From contig JACMOA010000077.1 of NCBI GenBank assembly GCA_014378225.1, positions 1 through 9,535 of the forward strand: 9,535 nt of DNA, read 5' to 3'. The stretch is from Deinococcales bacterium. Lineage in GTDB: Bacteria > Deinococcota > Deinococci > Deinococcales > Deinococcaceae. Shown here piece by piece: positions 1 through 5,884 of this stretch (its first letter is position 1; the number at the start of each line of letters is the position of its first letter). The translations under genes and the position numbers were made by a program. A model generated the notes under the pieces. The model ran no database searches, was not told the DNA's origin, and saw nothing but the letters and a program-made list of their open reading frames with translations.

Positions 1-419
1 CACCTACTCTCGAGCGGAACCGCAAAAGCTGCCACAATATAAACCACGCTGCCCCAACCCAGGGTAAGCAGGGTAAACAGGAATACGCCCACTCTTAGCC
101 ACAGTGGGTTCAAGTGATAGTATTCGGCCAGACCGCCGCATACGCCTGCCAGCAACCGCTCTCGCCTCGAGCGCCGGATAGGACCGAGCCGGACCAATCC
201 TGCGCTGGCCCAGCCTATGTTTCCCGGTCCTTCATCGGATTCGGGCAGGAACATCCAGGCCAGAATATAGAGTGCCAGAGCAGGCAAAAGAAAGATTCTC
301 GAGAGCAGTAAAGCAACAAAAATTACCCTGAGCAACCACGGAGAAATGTGGAGCGCTCGAGCGGTTCCGCCCAGCACTCCTCCTAAAAAACGGTCTTGAC
401 GATTCCGACGTACAGCCAT
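1..419 (-). CDS. PspC-domain membrane protein with two PspC repeats (partial, 3' end off window)
   Basis: The reading frame is open from an ATG at 417-419 to the left edge, giving 139 residues with the C-terminus missing. It holds two copies of the PspC domain. Copy 1 is about residues 4-60 (RRNRQDRFLGGVLGGTARAL, then a hydrophobic stretch ending in AWMFLPE). Copy 2 is about residues 82-137 (RRSRRERLLAGVCGGLAEYY, then NPLWLRV and a hydrophobic stretch ending in AVPLE). Each copy has the family layout: a basic start, a G-G-V-x-G-G core, an L/R-V-x-F segment and one membrane helix. PspC proteins are inner-membrane proteins, and in enterobacteria PspC senses envelope stress. The role of double-domain versions is not established, so none is claimed. 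The gene is divergent from the cupin gene, 113 bases apart. There is no SD before the ATG, but a TATCCT box lies 5 bases upstream. Confidence 0.88.
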   Translation of the reverse strand, partial: MAVRRNRQDRFLGGVLGGTARALHISPWLLRVIFVALLLSRIFLLPALALYILAWMFLPESDEGPGNIGWASAGLVRLGPIRRSRRERLLAGVCGGLAEYYHLNPLWLRVGVFLFTLLTLGWGSVVYIVAAFAVPLESR

Positions 420-424
420 GCTCA

Positions 425-430
425 AGGATA
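425..430 (-). promoter_or_regulatory. Candidate -10 box for a leaderless PspC-domain transcript
   Basis: On the minus strand TATCCT is followed by five bases and then the ATG at 419. A TANNNT box this close to the start, with no SD, is the arrangement known for leaderless genes in Deinococcus. No convincing -35 hexamer was seen 16-18 bases upstream, so the call rests on the -10 match and its position. Confidence 0.45.
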
Positions 431-520
431 CGAGGCCACGCTCGAGAGGGTTTCCGAGGTTGAAAAGTAGCGCTTAGGTTGTGAGTGCCAGAGGCGCAAA
501 ACTCACCCCTCGAAACCCAG

Positions 521-526
521 TATGCT
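521..526 (+). promoter_or_regulatory. Candidate -10 box for a leaderless cupin transcript
   Basis: TATGCT is followed by six bases (AAACCC) and then the ATG at 533. No SD is present. The match to TANNNT at this distance mirrors the divergent PspC-domain gene on the other strand. The -35 region is not recognisable. Confidence 0.45.
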
Positions 527-532
527 AAACCC

Positions 533-904
533 ATGACCCAACCCTTACCCTTGCAGCGCTGGTCAGACCTTCCCCTGGAAGCCCTCAGCAGCACCCTCGA
601 GCGCCGCTACATCTCCACCGAAACCATGACCCTGGCCCAGATTTTTCTGAAAAAGGGCTGTGTAGTGCCGCTGCATCAACACGAAAATGAGCAAATTGCC
701 TACATTCTCGAGGGTAAATTGCGCTTTTGGTTAGGTGCGAACGACGAGCAGTGCTTCGATGTGGGTGCAGGCGAGGTTCTAGTGATTCCGCCCAACGTTC
801 CGCACCGGGCCGAGGCGCTCGAGGACACCCTGGATTTGGATGTATTTTCTCCCCCTCGAGCAGATTGGGCCAGCGGCGATGACGCTTATTTGCGGGGGAA
901 GTAA
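533..904 (+). CDS. Small single-domain cupin (cupin_2) protein
   Basis: This 123-residue protein is about the size of one cupin beta-barrel. Motif 1 is at residues 42-61: G42, H48-Q-H50, E53 and G61, ending YILEG. Motif 2 is at residues 80-91: G80, PPNVPH with P86 and H91. H48, H50, E53 and H91 are the usual metal ligands, so a metal-binding barrel is likely. The C-terminal FSPPRADW segment is common in short stand-alone cupins. Such proteins range from dioxygenases and isomerases to ligand sensors, and nothing here fixes the substrate. An upstream in-frame GTG at 485 would add 16 residues before the conserved region. ATG 533 is preferred because it begins at the family N-terminus and sits just after a TATGCT box. 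Downstream there is only a weak 5-bp hairpin at 903-916, not followed directly by a T tract. Confidence 0.87.
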   Translation: MTQPLPLQRWSDLPLEALSSTLERRYISTETMTLAQIFLKKGCVVPLHQHENEQIAYILEGKLRFWLGANDEQCFDVGAGEVLVIPPNVPHRAEALEDTLDLDVFSPPRADWASGDDAYLRGK

Positions 905-1146
905 GCCAAAGGGCTTAGCACTCGGGCGGGTTTTTGGGTTATCCTGAATTCAGCGCTTTTCCAGAGGTTTACCGAAATGAAAACAGCTCTTTTTCTCTGA
1001 GGTCCACAAACCTGTAGCCGCTCATGTATCGGGGTGAGGCATCAAAAGATGCCTCCTTACGCTTCGGTTGGAGCTTATGTGCTCGAGCGCCCTGACAGGC
1101 CGCGTCTCATGGGACGGGCCTAGATAGGTGCGCTTTTGGAGAAAGG
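905..1146. other. Intergenic region with hairpins, leader of the MFS-like gene
   Basis: No coding frame is credible in this gap. Two inverted repeats stand out. One at 1036-1055 is a perfect 8-bp stem (GAGGCATC / GATGCCTC) with an AAAA loop and no following T tract. The other at 1097-1121 is a bulged stem (AGGCC + CGTC pairing with GACG + GGCCT) with a six-base loop, ending 16 bases before the GGAG ribosome-binding site at 1138-1141. They may form a structured 5' leader. No known riboswitch class was recognised, and no clear promoter was found. Confidence 0.4.
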
Positions 1147-1656
1147 ATGCTGAACTCTTTGGGCGCCAGAACGGTTTATCTGGCTTTTAGTTTTGTTTCG
1201 TCGCTGTTGTTTGCCCTGTGTTTCACAGCTTTCACCCTGTACCGGGTAGAGAAAGTGGGGCTTTCCCCGCTCGAGCTGGTGCTGGTGGGAACCCTGCTCG
1301 AGCTGACCTGTTTTTTGTTCGAGGTTCCCACGGGCGTGCTGGCCGACACCCGCAGTCGCCGCCTTTCCGTCATTTGGGGAACGTTGCTGCTGGGACCGGG
1401 GTTTATGCTCGAGGGAATTTTTCCGGTCCTGGCAGCGGTGCTGGTTGCCCAGGTCATTTCCGTACTCTCTCTACACAGCCAAGTAGACGCATTAGGGCAG
1501 ATGCTGGGAGGACCCCTGCTGGGTTTGCTAGCCACTCGAGCGTCTTTAGGCGTAGCGCTGCTGGTCGGTGCGTTGCTGCTTCCCGCGTTGGGACTTTATC
1601 TGCATCCCGCGTTACAACAGAGGGCGTCAAAAGAGGTTGAAGTCGCCCCAGAGTAG
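1147..1656 (+). pseudogene. MFS transporter remnant with a large in-frame internal deletion
   Basis: The frame is open for 169 residues, whereas MFS transporters have about 400. The N-terminal part looks normal: TM1 (about 8-31), TM2 (about 42-66) ending EVPTGVLAD, then MFS motif A as GVLADTRSRRLSVIWG, TM3 (about 73-92) and the start of TM4. Around residue 105 (bases 1459-1470) the text jumps from AQVIS to a C-terminal-type segment, SQVDALGQMLGGPLLGLL, which in related transporters precedes the last two helices. It then ends in a hydrophobic helix (about 133-151) and a charged tail. About half of the protein, roughly TM5 to TM10, is absent. No stop or frameshift is present, and the SD (GGAG, then AAAGG, then ATG) is intact, so a short six-helix protein could still be made. 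Transport function is very unlikely. It ends against a shared bidirectional terminator at 1673-1702. Confidence 0.72.
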
Positions 1657-1672
1657 TGCTGAGGTGGAAATA

Positions 1673-1702
1673 GAAAAAGGGCGCATGTTAGCGCCCTTTT
1701 TC
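1673..1702. terminator. Bidirectional intrinsic terminator between convergent genes
   Basis: GAAAAAGGGCGC at 1673-1684 pairs perfectly with GCGCCCTTTTTC at 1691-1702 around a six-base loop. The GC-rich core is followed by T5 on both strands. It can therefore end the plus-strand MFS-like gene and the minus-strand secreted-protein gene, which stop 17 bases to either side. Confidence 0.9.
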
Positions 1703-1718
1703 AGTGTTGATGGAGAAT

Positions 1719-2222
1719 CTAGTTGACCTTTTTATAAGCCTTGAACAGCTCGTCAATGAGTTCGGTCATGGAGGTGGTGAAGTAGTCGCTCAGGCCCACG
1801 TTATCCTTGAGCACGCCATAGTAGCTCCTGGCCCACACGCTCACAAAACGCGGATAGCCGGATTTTGCGTCGGGCAAAATAAAGGCGCTCGAGTCGGTTA
1901 CGGAAACCTCACCCAGCCATGCACGGGGAGTGCCAGTGGTGGCGTAAACGTCTATATTGACCGCGTAATCGGAACAGGCTTTTTTGCCGCTGTCCACATA
2001 CTTGATGCTCTGTTTCTTGGCCTGCACGAGGAAGTAGTCGTACACCGCGTCTACCACTTTCTGAGACACGCTCGAGAGCGCTCCCACTTCCACTGAGAAG
2101 CTGTTTTCATCTATGCAGAGCTGTGCTCCGGTCAGGTTAGCATCTTGAGCATCGGGTCGGGCGGCCAGTGCAGTAGAGCACAGAGACAGTAGGGCGAGGG
2201 CGGTGAGGGTTTGATGCTTCAT
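1719..2222 (-). CDS. Small secreted or periplasmic protein of unknown function
   Basis: This 167-residue protein was not recognised as a member of a named family. The start at 2222 is supported by an SD (CAGGAG, then ACCCT, then ATG). The longer open frame upstream has no such support and runs through the promoter and the neighbouring terminator. Residues 1-20 form a type I signal peptide: MKHQ, a hydrophobic core and cleavage after STALA. C15 in that core is not a lipobox, because it is preceded by leucine. The mature protein has two cysteines, C36 (QLCIDE) and C83 (KACSD), which could form a disulfide outside the cytoplasm. It looks like a mixed alpha/beta fold with a helical C-terminus (SMTELIDELFKAYKKVN) and no membrane helix. 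It is transcribed alone from a promoter near 2287-2315, after the efflux-cluster terminator, so it is not expected to be part of that operon. Confidence 0.82.
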   Translation of the reverse strand: MKHQTLTALALLSLCSTALAARPDAQDANLTGAQLCIDENSFSVEVGALSSVSQKVVDAVYDYFLVQAKKQSIKYVDSGKKACSDYAVNIDVYATTGTPRAWLGEVSVTDSSAFILPDAKSGYPRFVSVWARSYYGVLKDNVGLSDYFTTSMTELIDELFKAYKKVN

Positions 2223-2286
2223 AGGGTCTCCTGGTAGCTCACCCGATAAATAACCTCGAGATGAGCCTTGTTTTTGAACTTTATGA

Positions 2287-2315
2287 AGTGTAGCATTTTT
2301 CTCTTCACAAACTAA
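2287..2315 (-). promoter_or_regulatory. Candidate extended -10 promoter of the secreted-protein gene
   Basis: On the minus strand TTAGTT (2310-2315) is followed by a 17-base spacer and then TACACT (2287-2292). TG stands one base before TACACT, giving an extended -10. It lies downstream of the RND terminator and about 65 bases before the ATG, which fits independent transcription. Confidence 0.5.
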
Positions 2316-2329
2316 GCACTCGAACGCCC

Positions 2330-2354
2330 AAAAAAGGCGCACCGAAGTGCGCCT
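2330..2354 (-). terminator. Intrinsic terminator of the efflux cluster with a UUCG tetraloop
   Basis: Read on the minus strand, AGGCGCAC and GTGCGCCT (2335-2354) form an 8-bp stem closed by TTCG, a C(UUCG)G loop known to be unusually stable. A six-base T tract (2330-2335) follows directly. It begins 19 bases after the RND stop codon. Confidence 0.93.
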
Positions 2355-2373
2355 AAATCTGTAACCGAGAACC

Positions 2374-5300
2374 CTAATCTGAAGGAACTGCAAGGGTGCT
2401 CGAGGGCCGTTCGCGCTCCTCGTCTTTTGCAGCTTGGCTGTAGCGCTTGCGCTCGAATAGGTAAAAGGCACTGGGAACCACAAAGAGTGTGAGCAGCGTG
2501 GCGGTCAGCAGTCCACCCAGAATAATGACACCCAGCGGACGGCGTAGTTCTCCGCCCTCTCCGGTTCCCAAAATCAGCGGAAAGCTGATGATAAACACCG
2601 TGGCAGTGGTCATCAAAATAGGTTTCAGACGCAGGCGTCCAGCTTCCACCAGAGCGCTGCGAAGGTCAATCCCTCGAGCGGACCTCACCACAAAGTCCAG
2701 CAGCAAAATGGCGTTTTTGGTCACCAGTCCAATCAGAAGAACCGTGGCCAACACCGAAATCACGTCCAAGCCTGTACCCAGGAAGTAGGCTAGCCAGAAC
2801 GCGCCAATCAGGGCCAGCGGTACTGGAATCAGCAGGTAGAGCGGATAGCGGAAGCTATTGAACTGACTGGCAATCACCAGGTAGTTGAGCAGCAGTGCCA
2901 GCCCGAAAGCAACAGGGGCTGCGCTTGCCAGGTCGCCCACAAAAGCGGCGCTGCCGGAGCTGTCAATGCTGACCTGTTGGTCCAAAATCTTGGCTTCCTC
3001 GAGCTTGGTGGCTACGCTGCGTTGAATTTGCAGCAAGCCTTCTTTCACGTCCGGGGCAAAGTTGGCCTGAATTCCGGTGGAATACGCCTGGTCGCGTCTC
3101 GAGAGGCTGGCCGGACTCTGACGGGCCTCGAAGCGGCCCAGCGACCCCAGCGGCACGGCGCCGCCCAGAGTCTGCGAAAAGATGGGCAGTGAAAGCAAAT
3201 CAGATTCGTTCTGGGCGTAGGTGGGGTCCACCTTGACCACGATGTCCTGCTCACGTCCGTTTTTCCGCAGTTTGGCCGCCGTGGTTCCAGCGTTATAAGT
3301 TCGTAAGGTTCCGGCGATGTCTAGCGGGGTAATACCGCTACCGGACAGCTTGGAATTGTCGGGAATGAACACCTGCTCTGGGGTGGTTTCAGACAGGCTC
3401 GAGCGGATTTCCACAAAGCGTCCGTCGCGGCGCAGCAAATTCAGGAAAGCGTTGCTGCGTGTCTCGAGCAGTTCTGGAGTGGGCGCGTTGAGTGTGACCT
3501 CGTAGTCTGCACCCTGGGGCGGTCCACCCTGCGGCACGGCGGCCTTGAACTGCACATCTGGGCGCTTCTCGAGCAATTTATTGATATCTATACGGTAGCG
3601 GTCAATCACCGCTTCAATAGGTTCGCGCTCGTTTTTGGGCTTCAGATTGACCGTCAGCTCAGCGCGTTCGGCGGCGCTGCCCCCACCCCCCCCTCCAGAC
3701 CCTACAGTGGTCTCGAGCACGTCGAGTTCCGGTTTGGAAAGCAGGTAAGCTTCCACGGTTTGGGTTATGGCGTTGGTTTGACCCAGGGCAGTGCCTTTGG
3801 GCAGCTCGAGGGTGAGGTTGATGATGCCGCTATCCTGCTTGGGGGTGAAGTTAAATGGAATTCGTGGCCCCACGTAACCCAGGCTCAAAAACAGCAAAAA
3901 GCTCAGAATCAGTACGATGGAAGGACGCTTGAGGGACGCGCTGAGCGCCCTGGCATACCCGTTTTGTAAGCGCACAAAACCCGCTTCCGAAACCCCGTGA
4001 ATCTTGTCCGCCAGCCAGTTGAGTCCGTTGACCAGCACGATAAAAGGATAAAACACGATAGACCAGAAGGTGGTGCGCTCGAGCTTGAACCATTTGGAGA
4101 TGGGTTTGGTTTCCGGGTCCGGGGTGTAGGCCATCCGAACGGTCAGGAAGAACAGCGCCTCGAGCCAGGAAAAGGCTACCGCTGCTGCCAGAACCAGACC
4201 GAACTCGCGGAAGAACTGACCTACGATACCGGGCAGGAAGCTGATGGGTATGAACACCGCTAACAAGGAGAGGCTAGCCGCAGAAACTGCACTGACCACC
4301 TCGCCTGCGCCCTTAAGCACCGATTCCTTGAGGCCGTAGCCCATCTTGCGGTAGCGCTCTACGTTTTCAGCCACCACAATAGAGTCGTCTACTACGATGC
4401 CCACCGCTACGGTGATGGCCAAGAGGCTGATGATGTTAAAGGTAAAGCCCAGCAGCCCGAACACGATGATGGCCCCCAGCAGCGAGATGGGAATGGCCAG
4501 CACCACCGCAAACACGGTGTTGAGCTTGCCCAGGAAAATCAGCGTCACCAGTGAAACCGCAATTATGGTGATGACCACTTCCTTCCAGGTGTCATTGACC
4601 GTGGCCTCGATGGAAACTGTGGTATCCGAGACAATTTGCAGTTTGTACCCGGCAGGTAGCTTGACTTTATCCAGGGTAGAGCGCAGATTTTTGGAGACCT
4701 GCACCGAGTTGGAGTCAGGGATTTTGCGAACACTCAATGAAACCACAGGCTGACCGTTGACCCTCGAGAGTGTACTCACATCGGCGCTGGTTTGGCGCAC
4801 CACCGCCACATCCGTAACCTGTAGGCCCCTGGCGGGGTCTACCAGAATTTTTTCCACATCCTGCGGCGTCACTGCCGTGGTGCGGAGGGTAAACAGGTTG
4901 CGCTGTCCATTGATGTTTCGGTTTCCAGCGCTCTGGGCAAAGCTCGAGGCCCCAATGGCGTTTGTGACGCTCGAGGGGTTGATGCCGTAACTTTGCAGCT
5001 TGGACGGGTTGAGCAACACCTGAACCTGACGGTCTGGTGCGCCCTGAATTTGCAGGTCGGCTACGCCTACCACCCGCTGTAGCAAGGGCTTGACCGTATC
5101 TCTGGCGTAGTCGGAAAGCAAGGATAAATCTTGACCCGGTGCGGACAAGGCCACCGCCAGAATCGGCTGTGAGGCGGGGTCAAACTTTTGCACCCCCGGA
5201 GAGTTAGCTTCTTTGGGCAGGGTTCCCTGAATGGTGGCTACCCGCTGGGACACATCCACCGAAGCCTGATTCACGCTCTTGTCGGACTTGAACTGAATGA

Positions 5301-5607
5301 TGACGAGTGAGTTACCCTCAGAGCTGGTGCTGGCGATGCTGTCAATGCCGTCCAGGGTGGTTAACGCGTCCTCAATGGGCTTGCTGATTTGGTTGGCTAC
5401 TTCTTCCGGCCCCGCGCCGGGATAACCCACGCTGACCGCCACCACTGGAACCTCGAAGCGCGGCAGCAAATCTACCCCAATGCGCGGCACGGTGAGCAAG
5501 CCAAACAGCGCAATCGCCAGAAACACCGCCACTGAGAACACGAAGCGCTCGACGAAGAAACCCACAGCGGTTTTGGGTATTTTTTGAGGTTTTAAATCTT
5601 CTGACAT
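2374..5607 (-). CDS. RND (AcrB/HAE1-type) efflux pump permease
   Basis: At 1077 residues this is the normal length for an inner-membrane RND pump, which exports small molecules by proton antiport as a trimer. The N-terminus has a cytoplasmic lead, TM1 (about 24-44) and the porter-domain opening (LLPRFEVPVVAVSVGYPGAG, PEEVANQISKPIE). TM4 carries VVDDSIVVAENVERY with D407 and D408, and TM10 carries GLVTKNAILLLDF with K964. These match the AcrB proton-relay residues D407, D408 and K940, so the pump looks active. The second half repeats the layout (TM7 near 560-580, then FTPKQDSG and the second porter half). An odd glycine run (about 637-643) in the second porter region is encoded by G8TG5. The start at 5607 has only a GGGGG tract 7 bases upstream as SD. 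The gene follows the adaptor gene after a repeat-rich 277-base leader. The substrate cannot be read from the sequence. Confidence 0.96.
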   Translation of the reverse strand: MSEDLKPQKIPKTAVGFFVERFVFSVAVFLAIALFGLLTVPRIGVDLLPRFEVPVVAVSVGYPGAGPEEVANQISKPIEDALTTLDGIDSIASTSSEGNSLVIIQFKSDKSVNQASVDVSQRVATIQGTLPKEANSPGVQKFDPASQPILAVALSAPGQDLSLLSDYARDTVKPLLQRVVGVADLQIQGAPDRQVQVLLNPSKLQSYGINPSSVTNAIGASSFAQSAGNRNINGQRNLFTLRTTAVTPQDVEKILVDPARGLQVTDVAVVRQTSADVSTLSRVNGQPVVSLSVRKIPDSNSVQVSKNLRSTLDKVKLPAGYKLQIVSDTTVSIEATVNDTWKEVVITIIAVSLVTLIFLGKLNTVFAVVLAIPISLLGAIIVFGLLGFTFNIISLLAITVAVGIVVDDSIVVAENVERYRKMGYGLKESVLKGAGEVVSAVSAASLSLLAVFIPISFLPGIVGQFFREFGLVLAAAVAFSWLEALFFLTVRMAYTPDPETKPISKWFKLERTTFWSIVFYPFIVLVNGLNWLADKIHGVSEAGFVRLQNGYARALSASLKRPSIVLILSFLLFLSLGYVGPRIPFNFTPKQDSGIINLTLELPKGTALGQTNAITQTVEAYLLSKPELDVLETTVGSGGGGGGSAAERAELTVNLKPKNEREPIEAVIDRYRIDINKLLEKRPDVQFKAAVPQGGPPQGADYEVTLNAPTPELLETRSNAFLNLLRRDGRFVEIRSSLSETTPEQVFIPDNSKLSGSGITPLDIAGTLRTYNAGTTAAKLRKNGREQDIVVKVDPTYAQNESDLLSLPIFSQTLGGAVPLGSLGRFEARQSPASLSRRDQAYSTGIQANFAPDVKEGLLQIQRSVATKLEEAKILDQQVSIDSSGSAAFVGDLASAAPVAFGLALLLNYLVIASQFNSFRYPLYLLIPVPLALIGAFWLAYFLGTGLDVISVLATVLLIGLVTKNAILLLDFVVRSARGIDLRSALVEAGRLRLKPILMTTATVFIISFPLILGTGEGGELRRPLGVIILGGLLTATLLTLFVVPSAFYLFERKRYSQAAKDEERERPSSTLAVPSD

Positions 5608-5640
5608 GTGTTTTCCCCCGTGAGGAGCAGGGGGGCGGGG

Positions 5641-5690
5641 GAGCGGTGGGGCGGGGGACCGCTCAGGCTAAAGCTAAAAGCCAAAGCCTG
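5641..5690 (-). promoter_or_regulatory. Twin hairpins in the RND leader
   Basis: GAGCGGT (5641-5647) pairs perfectly with ACCGCTC (5658-5664). On the transcript the ten-base loop is C-rich, CCCCCGCCCC. Next to it, sharing one base, CAGGCT (5664-5669) pairs with AGCCTG (5685-5690), with an inner 3-bp stem. Neither is followed by a T tract, so they do not look like terminators. The C-rich loop, and the C5GC6 run after it, could pair with the GGGGG ribosome-binding site at 5615-5619. Regulation of translation is an inference. Confidence 0.4.
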
Positions 5691-5699
5691 TCTTTCCCC

Positions 5700-5833
5700 C
5701 CATCTCCCCGTCTTGGACAAATCGGCACGTCTTAGGATGAACGGCACGTCTTGGTCAGGGCGGCACCTCACGGGCCATCCCACCTTCCGGGCCATCCCAC
5801 CTATCGGGCCTGTCCGCATCTCTCCATCTCCCC
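5700..5833. repeat. Degenerate 17-19 base tandem repeats flanked by a 10-base direct repeat
   Basis: Three 19-base units run 5709-5727, 5728-5746 and 5747-5765. Each begins CGTCTT and ends CGGCA, with a variable middle. They pass into a 17-base repeat, with units at 5769-5785 and 5786-5802 sharing CGGGCCATCCCACCT and partial copies on both sides. The whole block is bracketed by identical CCATCTCCCC at 5700-5709 and 5824-5833. It could be a small inserted repeat element with a target duplication, or only local duplication. No coding potential was seen. Confidence 0.6.
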
Positions 5834-5884
5834 CACTGCAAGTCGAAGAAAGCAGTCCATAAACGCCAAACCACTCGAGCACCC

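Larger units (their letters stand above)
5608..5884 (-). other. Repeat- and hairpin-rich leader between the adaptor and RND genes
   Basis: This 277-base gap holds short open frames on both strands, but none has a credible start or protein character. Toward the RND gene it is dominated by C runs on the transcribed strand, including C5GC6 at 5630-5641, and by two hairpins (5641-5664 and 5664-5690). Farther upstream are tandem repeats (5709-5765 and 5764-5810). No clear terminator or promoter was found, so co-transcription of adaptor and pump is plausible. Except for one site at 5874 it has no CTCGAG, unlike most of the window. Confidence 0.6.

Noticed and set aside
485..532. Upstream GTG start for the cupin gene
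   Set aside because: The extra 16 residues precede the conserved N-terminus and there is no SD; ATG 533 follows a TATGCT box at leaderless spacing.
232..594. Minus-strand 120-residue open frame
   Set aside because: It overlaps both the PspC-domain gene in another frame and the cupin gene; no domain character or start signal.
903..933. Strong terminator after the cupin gene
   Set aside because: The only stem (AAGCC/GGCTT, 903-916) is 5 bp and the T tract begins more than ten bases later.
1036..1055. Intrinsic terminator at the 8-bp hairpin
   Set aside because: Neither strand has a T tract directly after the stem.
1704..2096. Plus-strand 130-residue open frame
   Set aside because: It is antisense to the secreted-protein gene, which has a signal peptide, SD, promoter and terminator.
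2223..2483. N-terminal extension of the secreted protein
   Set aside because: It would run through the promoter, the RND terminator and the RND 3' end; the signal peptide and SD fix the start at 2222.
5709..5802. CRISPR-like array
   Set aside because: Units are only 17-19 bases, imperfect, directly adjacent and without spacers; no cas genes nearby.
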